Below, one piece after another: positions 1-8,848 of a DNA stretch of 26,130 nucleotides. Every line of letters starts with the position of its first letter. The stretch's first letter is position 1. Made by a program: the position numbers and the translations under genes. This DNA is from CAZDJQ01 sp964505765 (lineage in GTDB: Bacteria; Patescibacteriota; Microgenomatia; UBA12405; JAHJSD01), in NCBI GenBank assembly GCA_964505765.1, contig CAZDJQ010000011.1, forward strand, positions 1-26,130. Direction: 5' to 3'. The notes beneath the pieces were generated by a model. It was not told where the DNA came from, did not search any database, and saw only the letters and a list, made by a program, of their open reading frames with translations.

Positions 1-467
1 CCTGATAACATAGCCAGAACATTCGCCGGAGTTATCTCCTCAACCACGCCTGCCCCAGCAGTTTTACGCCCTAAAACTCTCCCAGAAGCCGATACGTTCT
101 GTATCTTTGCATAAGTTATGCCGCTGTTTTTAACTCGTAAAACAGCAGCACTTATTTCAATGGTTGAATCGTCTGCACTCAACCATTTTAAAGCATCTTC
201 TGAATCATCCCAAAATAAAATGCGGTCTGCTCCTGGGTCTGCCAAATCTCCAAAACCCAAAGCATCCGTGAATTCAAGAGCTGATTCATCATCGTTTGTT
301 TTAAGAAATTGCCCTGCTGTGCCAGCCAATGTGCCGGGAGTCTCCAAAAGCCCAGTAAAAGAGGAAACCTTCCTTGTCGCTTTTATCCTGGCGGCTTTAA
401 TTTGCCGTGAAAGTCTAGCCCCCAAAATTTCTAATTCTTTATAAGTCGCTGGTCTTTGTCCTAACAT
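1..467 (-). CDS. Tail fibre-like structural protein, 5' part only
   Basis: An open frame starts with ATG at 467 and runs off the left edge without a stop, giving 155 visible codons. The N-terminus (MLGQRPATYKELEILGARLS) is followed by a basic stretch and then by segments typical of phage fibre and structural proteins: a TPGTLAGTAGQFLKTN-like stretch at about residues 43-58, and near the edge an ITYAKIQNVSASGRVLGRKT-like stretch followed by GAGVVEEITP. Such segments are common in proteins that end in a trimeric fibre or receptor-binding region. It is the last visible gene of the tail module and begins 10 nt after the stop of the upstream tail gene, with only a weak AGAGAAT ribosome site. The assignment rests on motif resemblance and position; the receptor-binding part would lie outside the window. 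Confidence 0.65.
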   Translation of the reverse strand, partial: MLGQRPATYKELEILGARLSRQIKAARIKATRKVSSFTGLLETPGTLAGTAGQFLKTNDDESALEFTDALGFGDLADPGADRILFWDDSEDALKWLSADDSTIEISAAVLRVKNSGITYAKIQNVSASGRVLGRKTAGAGVVEEITPANVLAMLS

Positions 468-477
468 TTTTTATTCT

Positions 478-2007
478 CTAATATGAAAGCTCATCTAATA
501 AAGCCTCGCATCCCACTGTTCCTGTTGATATGCGTTTCGTAAGACTCAGGAACCTGAAAATATCAGCATCAAAAGCCCCGGTTGCAGAGTCAGCCCTTTC
601 CCTTGTAATTAAAACCTTTTCAGTCGGCAAAACATCAAAGGCATACCCAGAAACCTCAAAAGACGCTTTCCTCTGCGGAACCTCAATAAGCACAATATAT
701 ATATCTGCAAGGTTCTGTGCATCTGAGCCATTTTTAATGTATGTTTCTATGGGGAGTGATGATTTTCGTTTATAAAGATATTGTGCTATGTCAGATGTGG
801 ATTCTTTCCTCTTATATTCTATTGAAGTCGGATTAAGATTATAGAGAACCTGCACTTTATAATAAATACTTTTTGCATCCCTTAAGATACTGAATGATAA
901 AAAATCTTCATCCTTCAAATGGGTTGTGCCGGAAAGAACCCCGGCCTCATAAAATGGAACAGCCCAAGTCCCATCAAGCTGCGGGAGAAATTTAAACAAA
1001 GCCCCGGCTTCAAGACGTTGTAAAATGGTTTGGAAGGATTCTTCTTTGTCAAGATAAGCACAAACAGGCTCTGGATGTTCTATATCCAAATCATCGAAAG
1101 AATCAGAATCCAGCAGACTTTCATCCCTTTCCATAACTGTAATCCAGAGATGCTTCAGCATTCCTGCATGTGTATTTATGAGGGCATCGAAATTATCTAC
1201 ATAGCCTTTTGCGTCAACTTTGACATCTGATTCATAAGTAAATTGATAATAATCATTTTCTAAAAGAATTATAGCTACATTGAATTCGGAAACATCTTTC
1301 CTTTCAGTAAATCCTCCGACCCTGGTATCCTGGTCGTTTTCCAGAATAGAAAGGCGAAAATAGTCTGTGGGAGCCCCGGTCTTTTTAACCCATACAACAA
1401 TCTTTGTTACGTAGTAATCATCCGCCGGCATGAGAAAACTTTGTGCTATTTTTGACCTAGCTCCGGCATCCCTCAATGGATAATCAGTATCATAGTTTGA
1501 TTTATTGTGTTCAACAATAAGTTCCTCATCACCGTCCAAAGTTTTTTTACCAAATATTTTAAAACACAAATCCTTGCCTGCATCCGCCACCCAATTATCC
1601 GCTCCATCTATTTCATAATACTGCCCGTCTGCATAACCAGCTCCGGAGTCTCCTGCTACCTCCACATAATCAGCTCCGTTTATAGCAAAGTCCCCCTGAA
1701 GTACCAGAATATAAGTCGTAGCTCCGCTTAAAAGAGGCATCCCATAAATTGTAAATTGAGCGTTGTCCAAATCTGTTTCATAATTTTCATCTTCTTCTAG
1801 GTTTATTCCATCTACCTCGATTGCATCTATTGCCTTTATTTTTCTGTATGCAAGCTTGTATTGCATAATGGTAGTGTCAATACAAGTTGGTTCTATGTTT
1901 TCTTTTTCACCATAAAATTCAGGGATAGGCCAGCCTTCTTTCGATGCGTCAAGATTCGGATAATTGGTTATCCAGAAATTATTCTTCGGAATCATTTCAG
2001 TAATCAT
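478..2007 (-). CDS. Tail tip/baseplate structural protein
   Basis: This 509-residue protein has no family that I can name with certainty. It is acidic and beta-rich, with many short Asp/Gly/Tyr turns in its first third (for example GDSGAGYADGQYYEIDGAD at roughly 117-136). A central region (about 185-260) resembles a beta-sandwich module. A later segment around residues 320-360 (SFQTILQRLEAGALFKFLP, then DGTWAVPFYE) resembles hub or tail-tip proteins of siphoviruses. The ATG overlaps the stop of the upstream gene (ATGA), so translation is probably coupled. Its place between discoidin-like tail proteins and a fibre-like gene supports a structural role at the tail tip. No enzymatic motif is visible. 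The hub idea is inference. Confidence 0.55.
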   Translation of the reverse strand: MITEMIPKNNFWITNYPNLDASKEGWPIPEFYGEKENIEPTCIDTTIMQYKLAYRKIKAIDAIEVDGINLEEDENYETDLDNAQFTIYGMPLLSGATTYILVLQGDFAINGADYVEVAGDSGAGYADGQYYEIDGADNWVADAGKDLCFKIFGKKTLDGDEELIVEHNKSNYDTDYPLRDAGARSKIAQSFLMPADDYYVTKIVVWVKKTGAPTDYFRLSILENDQDTRVGGFTERKDVSEFNVAIILLENDYYQFTYESDVKVDAKGYVDNFDALINTHAGMLKHLWITVMERDESLLDSDSFDDLDIEHPEPVCAYLDKEESFQTILQRLEAGALFKFLPQLDGTWAVPFYEAGVLSGTTHLKDEDFLSFSILRDAKSIYYKVQVLYNLNPTSIEYKRKESTSDIAQYLYKRKSSLPIETYIKNGSDAQNLADIYIVLIEVPQRKASFEVSGYAFDVLPTEKVLITRERADSATGAFDADIFRFLSLTKRISTGTVGCEALLDELSY

Positions 2008-2681
2008 TTTTCCCTCGGATCTAATATTTCAAAAATAACTTCTTCATCTGACCATTTTATGTTTCCAGTTACACCTACCCATAAAGTTGCGACCTCGCCT
2101 ATACCATCACCCAAATTTACCACCTTGAGCTCGATGTTCTTCCACTCATAAGCATAATCTGAAAGCCTTGTGTCAAAATAACTATCGGCGTTTATTAAAG
2201 GTATTTCTCCAAATCCTAATTTTATTCCACCTTCGTAATAATCAGAAACAGCCTGCTCTATGTCCGGAAGATCTTCGCTTCTGAGATAAGGCAGATAATA
2301 TTTGCTATTATAAATGACCGGCTCATCCTCATCCTGAATATTTGTGTAATATTCCCAATGATAAGCAACCAAAAAAGGCGATCCACTCGCCCCCGGCTCT
2401 CCGCTGTCACTTAAATGAACCCATAAATATTGGTTGTCATCATCATAATAAAATCCCATTCCACCTGATAGATTATCAAGTTCTAAAAGGGTTGCGCATT
2501 CTGTATAAGGCAGGCCATCTTCTTCAACTGCTGATGCGATCTCCTCATAATCAGTCCTCCAACAATTCGTATGAACTCCATGTTGTATCCAGGCTTCTGT
2601 GTCAATGCGTTTGCCGGGTTCAATCTCGAACAAAAAAACTTTTGTCCAATCGGCTTTTCGAACTGCATCTTCAAAGCTCAT
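2004..2681 (-). CDS. Tail protein of unknown function
   Basis: This is a 225-residue acidic protein starting MSFEDAVRKADWTKVFLFEI. The opening, with a Trp-Thr-Lys-Val-Phe-Leu-Phe-Glu-Ile strand followed by an IDTEAWIQHG segment, resembles the N-termini of small tail-tip proteins found between distal tail and hub genes of siphoviruses. The rest alternates Asp/Glu/Tyr-rich turns with short strands. There is no signal peptide, membrane segment or catalytic motif. It overlaps both neighbours by ATGA junctions, at its own start (2678-2681) and at its stop (2004-2007), so it is translated as part of the tail-tip operon. The start follows an AAAGGAAAC ribosome site. A structural tail role is inferred from position; I do not recognise the family. 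Confidence 0.5.
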   Translation of the reverse strand: MSFEDAVRKADWTKVFLFEIEPGKRIDTEAWIQHGVHTNCWRTDYEEIASAVEEDGLPYTECATLLELDNLSGGMGFYYDDDNQYLWVHLSDSGEPGASGSPFLVAYHWEYYTNIQDEDEPVIYNSKYYLPYLRSEDLPDIEQAVSDYYEGGIKLGFGEIPLINADSYFDTRLSDYAYEWKNIELKVVNLGDGIGEVATLWVGVTGNIKWSDEEVIFEILDPREK

Positions 2682-3703
2682 CTTGTTTCCTTTAAATATA
2701 ATTCAAAATCTGCTCTTTTTTGGAGTTCTTTAAAAGTCAGGTTATTTGAAAATGTTACATAATAAGTATGCTTCCACCAATACCTATAATTTTGAGTTAT
2801 AAAAAATGGGATTCCTTTCCCTAATTCATTATAAATATTCCAAATTTCTTCGGATTCTTCTTGTTTTAATCGATTGAAAACATAGAGAAAATTCCTTTTC
2901 TTCCATGCTTTTAAAGTGGTTTTCTTGCCTTCAAGAGATTTTCTATCTTGTGTATCTTCTTCGTAAATGGGATTTCTGTTTATATAATTTTGGCTGACCT
3001 CAAAATAATCACCTAAAAATATTCTCCCTATCTTAAAATAAGGACTGCAATAATGGACGTTATCTTTATTTCCTCTTGTGCTTATATTTCTTTCCCTTGT
3101 CAAGACGCCTCCAGCATCTTCAGCGTCCATAAATAATCTCCAATATCTATAATTCTGATATGACAGCCACCGGGTCATAATGATTGTTTTATTATCTGTT
3201 ATCTCCAAAGCCTCATCCAGAGCAGGAGCCCCCCAGGCATCTGCGTCATTTGCCTGGATTCTTAAAGAAGTTCCGGGATTGAACCAGTGATTTTTTATTA
3301 TAAAAGCTCTTATGTTCTTTGCTTCTCCTAAATCCACTTTAAGCCAGATGTCATCAAGTTCGCTTTCCGATGAAAACCAGCACCGGGAAAGCCAGTGATG
3401 CTGTGTATTAATCGCCGGATATTCAACCTGTTCACTGTTTGTTGTAATATCCGCTCCGTCCCATAAGTTATTCCAAAAAAATATAAGCCGTGATTCTTCT
3501 CTTTCTGTTGGGTCTATATCACTATCCCTTAAAGTCAACCACATTTGATGCCTGAAAACTCCTAAACAAAAAGGGATATATCTGATGTGTGCTCTATAAA
3601 CCCCAGTACACCAGGGAACATATCGGACTAAAGGCTCGCCTCTAGGCAAATCATAAACAGCAGAGCGTATGAATGAGCCTCCGTTATAATAATCGTGTGT
3701 CAT
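2678..3703 (-). CDS. Discoidin-like (F5/8 type C-like) tail protein, paralog 2
   Basis: This 341-residue protein is a paralog of the product of 4803-5576. After an N-terminal extension of about 70 residues, the two share NNLWDGAD/DNLWDDAT, PA(I/T)NTQH, a DLG(E/D)AK segment with IKNH, and then a nearly invariant IQANDADAWGAPALDE block and a YR(Y/F)WR segment. This pattern of a DLG strand, an IKNH loop and Trp-rich strands fits a galactose-binding-like (F5/8 type C) beta-sandwich, which often binds carbohydrate. The C-terminal half resembles the paralog's C-terminal half, with a positively charged region and then a WNIYNELGKGIPFFI-like segment. The gene starts in a TAATG junction with the propeller gene and ends in an ATGA junction. 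It is probably a distal tail or receptor-facing component; glycan binding is inference. Confidence 0.6.
   Translation of the reverse strand: MTHDYYNGGSFIRSAVYDLPRGEPLVRYVPWCTGVYRAHIRYIPFCLGVFRHQMWLTLRDSDIDPTEREESRLIFFWNNLWDGADITTNSEQVEYPAINTQHHWLSRCWFSSESELDDIWLKVDLGEAKNIRAFIIKNHWFNPGTSLRIQANDADAWGAPALDEALEITDNKTIIMTRWLSYQNYRYWRLFMDAEDAGGVLTRERNISTRGNKDNVHYCSPYFKIGRIFLGDYFEVSQNYINRNPIYEEDTQDRKSLEGKKTTLKAWKKRNFLYVFNRLKQEESEEIWNIYNELGKGIPFFITQNYRYWWKHTYYVTFSNNLTFKELQKRADFELYLKETR
3222..3256. repeat. 35-nt direct repeat, copy A (in discoidin-like paralog 2)
   Basis: This stretch is identical, base for base, to 5287-5321. It encodes part of the invariant ANDADAWGAPA block of the two discoidin-like proteins. 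The flanking coding sequence has diverged at synonymous and non-synonymous sites, so the identity is local. Confidence 0.9.
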
Positions 3704-4806
3704 TATCCTATGGTCAATTTAAACCTTGCGATTTTAGCCTCTTGAGCCGCACCAGTTGGGTCAGCCCTCATCCAAAATCCCTTACTTTCATTTGCAGCAA
3801 AAGCCCCAAGATTAACAGATGTTCCCCATGCCCCCGGTGAGCCAGCCACATCCTCTGCTAATTCCAAAATATCTTCAGCGTCTGTCCTGTGGTCAGAAAC
3901 AAAAGAAATAGTGACATCGTCTGTTTCGGCCTCAAGTGCCTTCAAATAATATTTTACTGGAGTTGATGTTCTGTCTTTAGGTATCGAGCCCAGAGAAGCC
4001 GGCTCATAAAGTTCGTCACCGTTTGAATCAAGGAAAATAAATCTTATTCTGGGTGTGTAGGCAATAGAATGTTGGGAGTCCAACCCATCTCCAGGAAAAG
4101 TGACATAAGCTTCCCAGGCTTCGTCAATCAAATCAAATCTATAGATTCCGTTATCATTGTCTGTTATCCAAAACAAATAACGGTCGCCATCCCAAACAAG
4201 AGTATTCCCTCCGTGATAATCCCCCAAATTAACTGGCATAGAGCCTATGTTTGACCAGGAATCGGCTGAAACATCATATTTGTCAAAATGTGAATCACTG
4301 CGTGTTAAATATATATATTCAGGAGTTCCGCTTTCAGAAACTTGAGCCCAACACATTCCTCTGGGGTTTNNNNNNNNNNNNNNNNNNNNNNNNNNNNNNN
4401 NNNNNNNNNNNNNNNNNNNNNNNNNNNNNNNNNNNNNNNNNNNNNNNNNNNNNNNNNNNNNNNNNNNNNCAAATGTTCTATTAGCAGTTACATATATTTT
4501 CCCCCCAAAATCCTGGGTCATCATGCCATACATAAAATAATCAATAATATGATGGTCTTGAGGTTCATCTGACAACTCAAGAGTATGGATATTAAGACGC
4601 TTAGCAAATCTATCTCCTGAAAGATGGTCAATAATTATCCAAATATAAAAACCGCCATCCCAAACACCCATGCTATAAGCAGAGTTATCATAAGCTGGGA
4701 GCTGCACCACATCAGACCAAACTCCGGTTGCTATGTTATAACGCTTCAAATAACGGTTTGCGTTGTCTTCAACCCAACACCACAAACTTTCATCTATTGC
4801 ACTCAT
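3703..4806 (-). CDS. Beta-propeller-like tail protein, interrupted by an assembly gap
   Basis: The N-terminal region contains repeats of the kelch type: a Tyr-Asn-Ile-Ala-Thr-Gly-Val-Trp strand near residue 25, a YDVSADSWSNIGSMP strand after the gap, and an RFDLIDEAWEAY strand further on, each separated by GG/WDG-type turns. Roughly the last 110 residues form a different, beta-rich domain that begins near IRFIFLDSNGDELYEP and ends in a KIARFKLTIG strand. Similar C-terminal modules occur in phage tail-tip proteins. One hundred N interrupt the coding sequence after 112 complete codons, so the true number of propeller blades and even the frame across the gap are not certain. It starts in an ATGA overlap behind a GAGGAG ribosome site and sits between two paralogous discoidin-like genes. 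Receptor or glycan recognition is a reasonable inference only. Confidence 0.6.
   Translation of the reverse strand: MSAIDESLWCWVEDNANRYLKRYNIATGVWSDVVQLPAYDNSAYSMGVWDGGFYIWIIIDHLSGDRFAKRLNIHTLELSDEPQDHHIIDYFMYGMMTQDFGGKIYVTANRTFXXXXXXXXXXXXXXXXXXXXXXXXXXXXXXXXXXNPRGMCWAQVSESGTPEYIYLTRSDSHFDKYDVSADSWSNIGSMPVNLGDYHGGNTLVWDGDRYLFWITDNDNGIYRFDLIDEAWEAYVTFPGDGLDSQHSIAYTPRIRFIFLDSNGDELYEPASLGSIPKDRTSTPVKYYLKALEAETDDVTISFVSDHRTDAEDILELAEDVAGSPGAWGTSVNLGAFAANESKGFWMRADPTGAAQEAKIARFKLTIG
4370..4469. other. Assembly gap of 100 N
   Basis: Exactly 100 undetermined bases lie inside the propeller-like tail gene. A round length of 100 is a usual placeholder for a scaffold join of unknown size, so the residues that would be read through it are meaningless. 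The flanking coding segments happen to be in the same frame with 100 bases between them. Repeated kelch-type blades may be the reason the assembly broke here. Confidence 0.98.
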
Positions 4807-5576
4807 AATAGCTCCTCTACAGAAATTGTGAATCTAAAAATATCTCTAGTCCGGGGTGGAAAATTCCACGTGTCTTGGTTTTCAACATAAAAAACATACA
4901 AATAAAGGTCTGTTTCTTCAGGGTCTTCACAAATAAAATAATCCTTTGAAAGTCCGATCTCTTCCCAGATTTCCCAGAGGTCATCTATTTCTTCTTTTTT
5001 TACAGCATCAAAATCATAAACCCATGTCCTATATCTGCTTTTCTGATCGGATGATATTTGACCGCCTGTTGACCGTTTGACCGAAGACAAGTCATTAAAA
5101 GTTCTTGTTTTTGTCTTAAAATGATAAGCAAACTCAAAAAATCCTCCAAGATATATCCGCCCTATCTCTAAATAATTGTCAGCATTCATTATATCAGTCA
5201 TAACGATCCGCCAAAATCGATAACTCTGTGCCGTTTCCCAGAACTTCACTATTTGATTTTCCGTCACCTCTAAAACTTCATCCAATGCAGGAGCCCCCCA
5301 GGCATCTGCGTCATTTGCCTGAATCCTCAATTCGTCCCCACTTTCGAGCATTGAAAAATTATGGTTTTTTATAACAAACGCCTTTATATCTTTAGCATCA
5401 CCCAGGTCTGCTGTTATCGTTGCACCGGAAAGCGTGCCGGATTCTCCACTGCTTCTCCATGTCCTTGTATGCCAGCGGTGTTGTGTGTTCGTTGCCGGAA
5501 ACTCTGAATTTTCAGAACTTGCGGAGAGAGTCGCATCGTCCCAGAGATTATCCCAAAGTATTCTGAAATTATTCAT
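4803..5576 (-). CDS. Discoidin-like (F5/8 type C-like) tail protein, paralog 1
   Basis: This 257-residue protein starts MNNFRILWDNLWDDATLSAS directly after the tape measure stop (TAA then ATG with no spacer). The order of motifs is NLWDDA, PATNTQHRW, DLGDAKDIKAFVIKNH, IQANDADAWGAPALDE, YRFWRIVM and then LEIGRIYLGGFFE. This is the pattern of a galactose-binding-like beta-sandwich, followed by a C-terminal region ending in an FRFTISVEELL strand. Genes placed just downstream of the tape measure gene usually encode distal tail or tail-tip proteins, which agrees with the structural appearance. It is paralogous to the product of 2678-3703, and the two genes share a 35-nt identical DNA stretch. The exact position in the tail tip and the ligand are unknown. 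Confidence 0.62.
   Translation of the reverse strand: MNNFRILWDNLWDDATLSASSENSEFPATNTQHRWHTRTWRSSGESGTLSGATITADLGDAKDIKAFVIKNHNFSMLESGDELRIQANDADAWGAPALDEVLEVTENQIVKFWETAQSYRFWRIVMTDIMNADNYLEIGRIYLGGFFEFAYHFKTKTRTFNDLSSVKRSTGGQISSDQKSRYRTWVYDFDAVKKEEIDDLWEIWEEIGLSKDYFICEDPEETDLYLYVFYVENQDTWNFPPRTRDIFRFTISVEELL
5287..5321. repeat. 35-nt direct repeat, copy B (in discoidin-like paralog 1)
   Basis: Second copy of the 35-nt identical stretch, in the same orientation as 3222-3256 and about 2.07 kb from it. Recombination between the copies would remove or duplicate the propeller-like gene that lies between them. Confidence 0.9.
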
Positions 5577-8510
5577 TTATAGTCTTCCTCCAACAACAGA
5601 ACCCATCGGAAACGGAACATTGCCTTTTGTTATATCCTTTTTCAATTTATCAACTTTCTTTATGACAAAATCTATAACATATTTATCGTCTTTGGGTATG
5701 ACCACAGGCTGAATATCTATATTTAAGTTCCCTGCCATGCTTTGTGCGGAATCAGCGTGCCTTATATCTACGATTTCATCTTTATGAGCCTTGAACTCCT
5801 GTTCTTGTCCAGTCACAAGCCATGTTCCTTCGCTTTGTGCAGAAATAGCTTGAGCCCCACCGCTAGATAACCCACCAGCAATATTATTCCCCATCTTATT
5901 TAATCCGCCGGCAATGTCAGAGCCAAATTCCCGGAGCCCTTTATCAAGTCCGAAAAAACCCTCATTTAATTTTCCGCCTAAATTATCTATGTTTCCTCCA
6001 AGAGCCGAAAATTCATTTCCTAATTTGCTGCCTAAATTATCTCCAGTTTCTCTCATGCCTTTTTCAAAAGTTCCTCCAAGAGCCGAAAGGTCATTCCCCA
6101 TGCTATCTTTTAGGCCTTCTATCGGCTCTGAAGCAAACATATTGACATAGACTGTCCCTTCACTGGTCATCGCATTAATAAGCCCTTGCAATTTATTACC
6201 CTGATCCCAATTTGATTCTTTTATGTCGTGAAGCTTTGCGTTTACATTATCAAGTTTTTTCCCGTGTCCCCAGGCAATATCTTCAAGTAGAGTATTGGTA
6301 TAACTCATATCTGCTTTGCCGGCAACTAACGTCCCAAGAAATGCCCCTATCCCAGCACCTAATCCTGTTATAACTCCTGAAATGGCCGAAGCTGCACCAC
6401 CGGCTGCTGAAGCTGTTCCGCTTACAAGTCCAGTTAGCGATTTCCCCACAGAAGAAACAGTGCTTGTTGTGGATGAAAGCAAGTTACCTATAAAATCAGT
6501 GACCCATTTGGCAATCATCTGACCGACAATGTCAAAAAATTGAGTTTTTATTCCGTCCCATAATTGACCGACTCCGTCTTTAAAGCTGGTTGCCCCGCTC
6601 AACATATCTGAAAATGTAGTAGCCCATTTTGTCTTTAGCCCATCTGTCATCTGACCCCAGAGGGAGGTCATTTCTGTTGTGCTCTGCTCATATTCCCGTT
6701 TCAAATCCCCAAAGGAACCGGATGCGGATGCAGAGAAATTGCCTATATCTATGCTGGCATTATTTGAAAATTGATTTACATCATCACCGGCACTGGCCGC
6801 CGCTGTTCCCACAAGCCCCATTGAAGCTGCCACTGCACCTAAAACTGGAGGGGCAAGCCCCAATTCTTCTCTTAAATTGAGTATTTCTTCTTTAAGGCGT
6901 ATCGTTTCGCTTTCAGGCAAGGCATCCGCATAAAGTTCAAGAGCCTGTTCCATCTTTGCAAGCTTGCTTTCTAAATCAACTTTTAAAACAAGCCCTAGTT
7001 CGTCTTTTAAGCTCTGGGTTTCAATAGTCGTTCCATAAAGTTCTTCTTTTAATCCTCTTATTTTATCTTCTAATTTTTGGATAGAGCCCGGAGTCGCTTC
7101 AGAAGAACTTTTCAACGCCTCAAGGGCCCTTTCGGATTCTTCAAGTTCAGCAGTCAACTCTGATTTTAATTTGATTCCCAATTCATCAACATCTATTCCA
7201 AAGGTTTTCGAGGCGCCGCTTAAATTTTCATATTCTTCAGCCTGTTTTTGTAGTTTTAAAGTGAAGTCATCAAAAAGCTTTATTCCTTTAGTCAATATCG
7301 GGTTTCTTTTGGATTCGATAATTTCGCCTTCTGCAACCTTTTTGTTATAGGCAGCTTGAGCAAGAGCTAAATCATCAATACCTAAAAATATTTTTCTATA
7401 TGTAGTATTGAGGCTATCCCATGTTTTCTTTAATCCGGAAATTTTTTTGTCCTGTAAATCTGCTTCTTTCTGGATCAGATCGGAATAAGACTTAAAAGTC
7501 TTTGTTGCCGTGATCGTCCTTTCAGCAATAAGTGCTAGTCCGGCAACAACCAAACCAACTGGCCCGGTTAGCCCAACCAATGCGGTTTTCAGCATCCCCA
7601 TTCCAGCAACAAGCTTTGGCAAGATCATAAGCATAGGCCCCAGGACGACCATGAGTGATCCTAAAGCTCCGACCACCTTTGTGACAATTCCCATAAGAGC
7701 CTGGTTCTCTTTTCCCCATTTCTGTATGTTTTCAATGGTAGTCGATATTTTCTCAACAAATTTGGTGATAATGGGAACTATATGATCAGCAATCATTATA
7801 GTGAGTCCGGATATTGATTCTTTCAAGGTCACCTGTGCATCAGCAAGTTTGGCCGCTTTATTTGCGGCTTCTTGGTCAAAAACAATCCCCATATCATGAG
7901 CTTTCTGCTTTAAGGCTTCGAGTCCTTCAGCCCCTTCAGCAAACAGAGGCAAGAGTTGGGTTCCGGCTCTGCCAAATATATCCTGTGCTGTGGCTGCCCG
8001 GAGGGTCGGATCCTCTAAATCTGCGATTGCCATTGCGATTGTGTCAAATTGAACTTCAGGCGAAAGCCCCTGAAGCTCCTCATACTCAACACCTATTCTC
8101 TCAAATGCTCTTTGGTAAGTTGCCATGCCTTCAGAAGCGTCTGTTATGGTCTTTGCCATACGCTTCACGCCTTTTTCAAGTGAGCCTAAATCTGCTCCTG
8201 CGATCTGAGCTGCGTATCGGAGTTCTGATAAAGCTTCAGTTGAAAAGCCTGTCCGGAGTGCCATCTTGTGAACTTCATCGCCGGCTTTCACATAATTCCG
8301 AACCATAAGCCCCAGAGTTCCGACAATAGCAGTCCCGGCCATTGTCATCGTTCTTCCCATGCTTTTAAACTTCTGTCCTGTTCTCTCGGACATTCCGCCC
8401 AGTTTCTTTTCGTCTTTTCCTACGCTTTTGACTCCTTTATCCCAGCCAGACTTGTCCATCATCAACTTGCCAATTACAGCTCCAGCCATAAATCCGCCAC
8501 CAGCAGCCAT
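5577..8510 (-). CDS. Tail tape measure protein
   Basis: At 977 residues this is the longest protein in the window, and it sits directly behind the tail chaperone pair, the usual place for a tape measure gene. Residues 71-105 carry a YVKAGDEVHKMALRTGFSTE-like segment followed by LSELRYAAQ, a recognisable signature of phage tape measure proteins. Residues 271-329 are strongly hydrophobic, with two or three possible membrane segments, as expected for a protein released into the host envelope. The middle (about 330-560) is rich in heptad-like Leu/Glu/Lys sequence. An Ala/Gly/Ser-rich hydrophobic stretch follows, and then short Gly-Asn-Leu-Ser-Ala-Leu-Gly-Gly-type repeats near the C-terminus. The start lies in a TAATG overlap with the upstream frame, behind a GAGGAGGAT ribosome site. 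No lytic transglycosylase or peptidase motif was seen. Confidence 0.92.
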   Translation of the reverse strand: MAAGGGFMAGAVIGKLMMDKSGWDKGVKSVGKDEKKLGGMSERTGQKFKSMGRTMTMAGTAIVGTLGLMVRNYVKAGDEVHKMALRTGFSTEALSELRYAAQIAGADLGSLEKGVKRMAKTITDASEGMATYQRAFERIGVEYEELQGLSPEVQFDTIAMAIADLEDPTLRAATAQDIFGRAGTQLLPLFAEGAEGLEALKQKAHDMGIVFDQEAANKAAKLADAQVTLKESISGLTIMIADHIVPIITKFVEKISTTIENIQKWGKENQALMGIVTKVVGALGSLMVVLGPMLMILPKLVAGMGMLKTALVGLTGPVGLVVAGLALIAERTITATKTFKSYSDLIQKEADLQDKKISGLKKTWDSLNTTYRKIFLGIDDLALAQAAYNKKVAEGEIIESKRNPILTKGIKLFDDFTLKLQKQAEEYENLSGASKTFGIDVDELGIKLKSELTAELEESERALEALKSSSEATPGSIQKLEDKIRGLKEELYGTTIETQSLKDELGLVLKVDLESKLAKMEQALELYADALPESETIRLKEEILNLREELGLAPPVLGAVAASMGLVGTAAASAGDDVNQFSNNASIDIGNFSASASGSFGDLKREYEQSTTEMTSLWGQMTDGLKTKWATTFSDMLSGATSFKDGVGQLWDGIKTQFFDIVGQMIAKWVTDFIGNLLSSTTSTVSSVGKSLTGLVSGTASAAGGAASAISGVITGLGAGIGAFLGTLVAGKADMSYTNTLLEDIAWGHGKKLDNVNAKLHDIKESNWDQGNKLQGLINAMTSEGTVYVNMFASEPIEGLKDSMGNDLSALGGTFEKGMRETGDNLGSKLGNEFSALGGNIDNLGGKLNEGFFGLDKGLREFGSDIAGGLNKMGNNIAGGLSSGGAQAISAQSEGTWLVTGQEQEFKAHKDEIVDIRHADSAQSMAGNLNIDIQPVVIPKDDKYVIDFVIKKVDKLKKDITKGNVPFPMGSVVGGRL

Positions 8511-8848
8511 TATTTATCCTCCTCGATTTTGTCTTTCTCTTTTTTGTCCCTTATTTCCTTAAGCCTCTTTTTGGCCATCTGTTCGATTTCTTCGATTTCT
8601 TCTTCATTTTCTATACTGTAAATGGAATTTTTCGTACTGTCTAATATCCTTTTCACTTCTTCTTTTTTCTGGTATGGCAACAAGTTTGCTGTGTAATTTT
8701 CGAACCGTCTATTTAAAGACATCACTTGAGCTTCCTTTAGCCAGAAATTCACATCTCTTATATCCATTTCCAAAAAATCTTCATACTTAAAAAGGCCAGG
8801 GAACTCTCTGGCTATTACTGCGATTTCTTTTCCTCTGGCCTTTGCAAG
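8510..8848 (-). CDS. T region of the tail assembly chaperone G-T fusion (-1 frame)
   Basis: An open frame without stops extends from the slippery site at 8848 to the TAA at 8510-8512, in the -1 frame relative to the upstream chaperone gene. Read this way it adds 112 residues, beginning LAKARGKEIAVIAREFPGLF and continuing through YEDFLEMDIRDVNFWLKEAQ. It ends in a charged helical tail. The product would be a fusion of 95 plus 112 residues, analogous to lambda gpGT, which recruits tail tube subunits to the tape measure. The only in-frame starts, TTG at 8773 and ATG at 8767, have weak ribosome sites and would drop the conserved-looking FPGLFKYEDF part, so frameshift expression fits better. The gene directly precedes the tape measure gene, as expected. 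Confidence 0.82.
   Translation of the reverse strand, partial: LAKARGKEIAVIAREFPGLFKYEDFLEMDIRDVNFWLKEAQVMSLNRRFENYTANLLPYQKKEEVKRILDSTKNSIYSIENEEEIEEIEQMAKKRLKEIRDKKEKDKIEEDK

Noticed and set aside
118..444. Plus-strand ORFs throughout the window, for example here and at 7814-8308 or 10047-10598
   Set aside because: They lie opposite clear minus-strand coding sequence, have low-complexity or Ser/Leu-rich products and lack ribosome sites.
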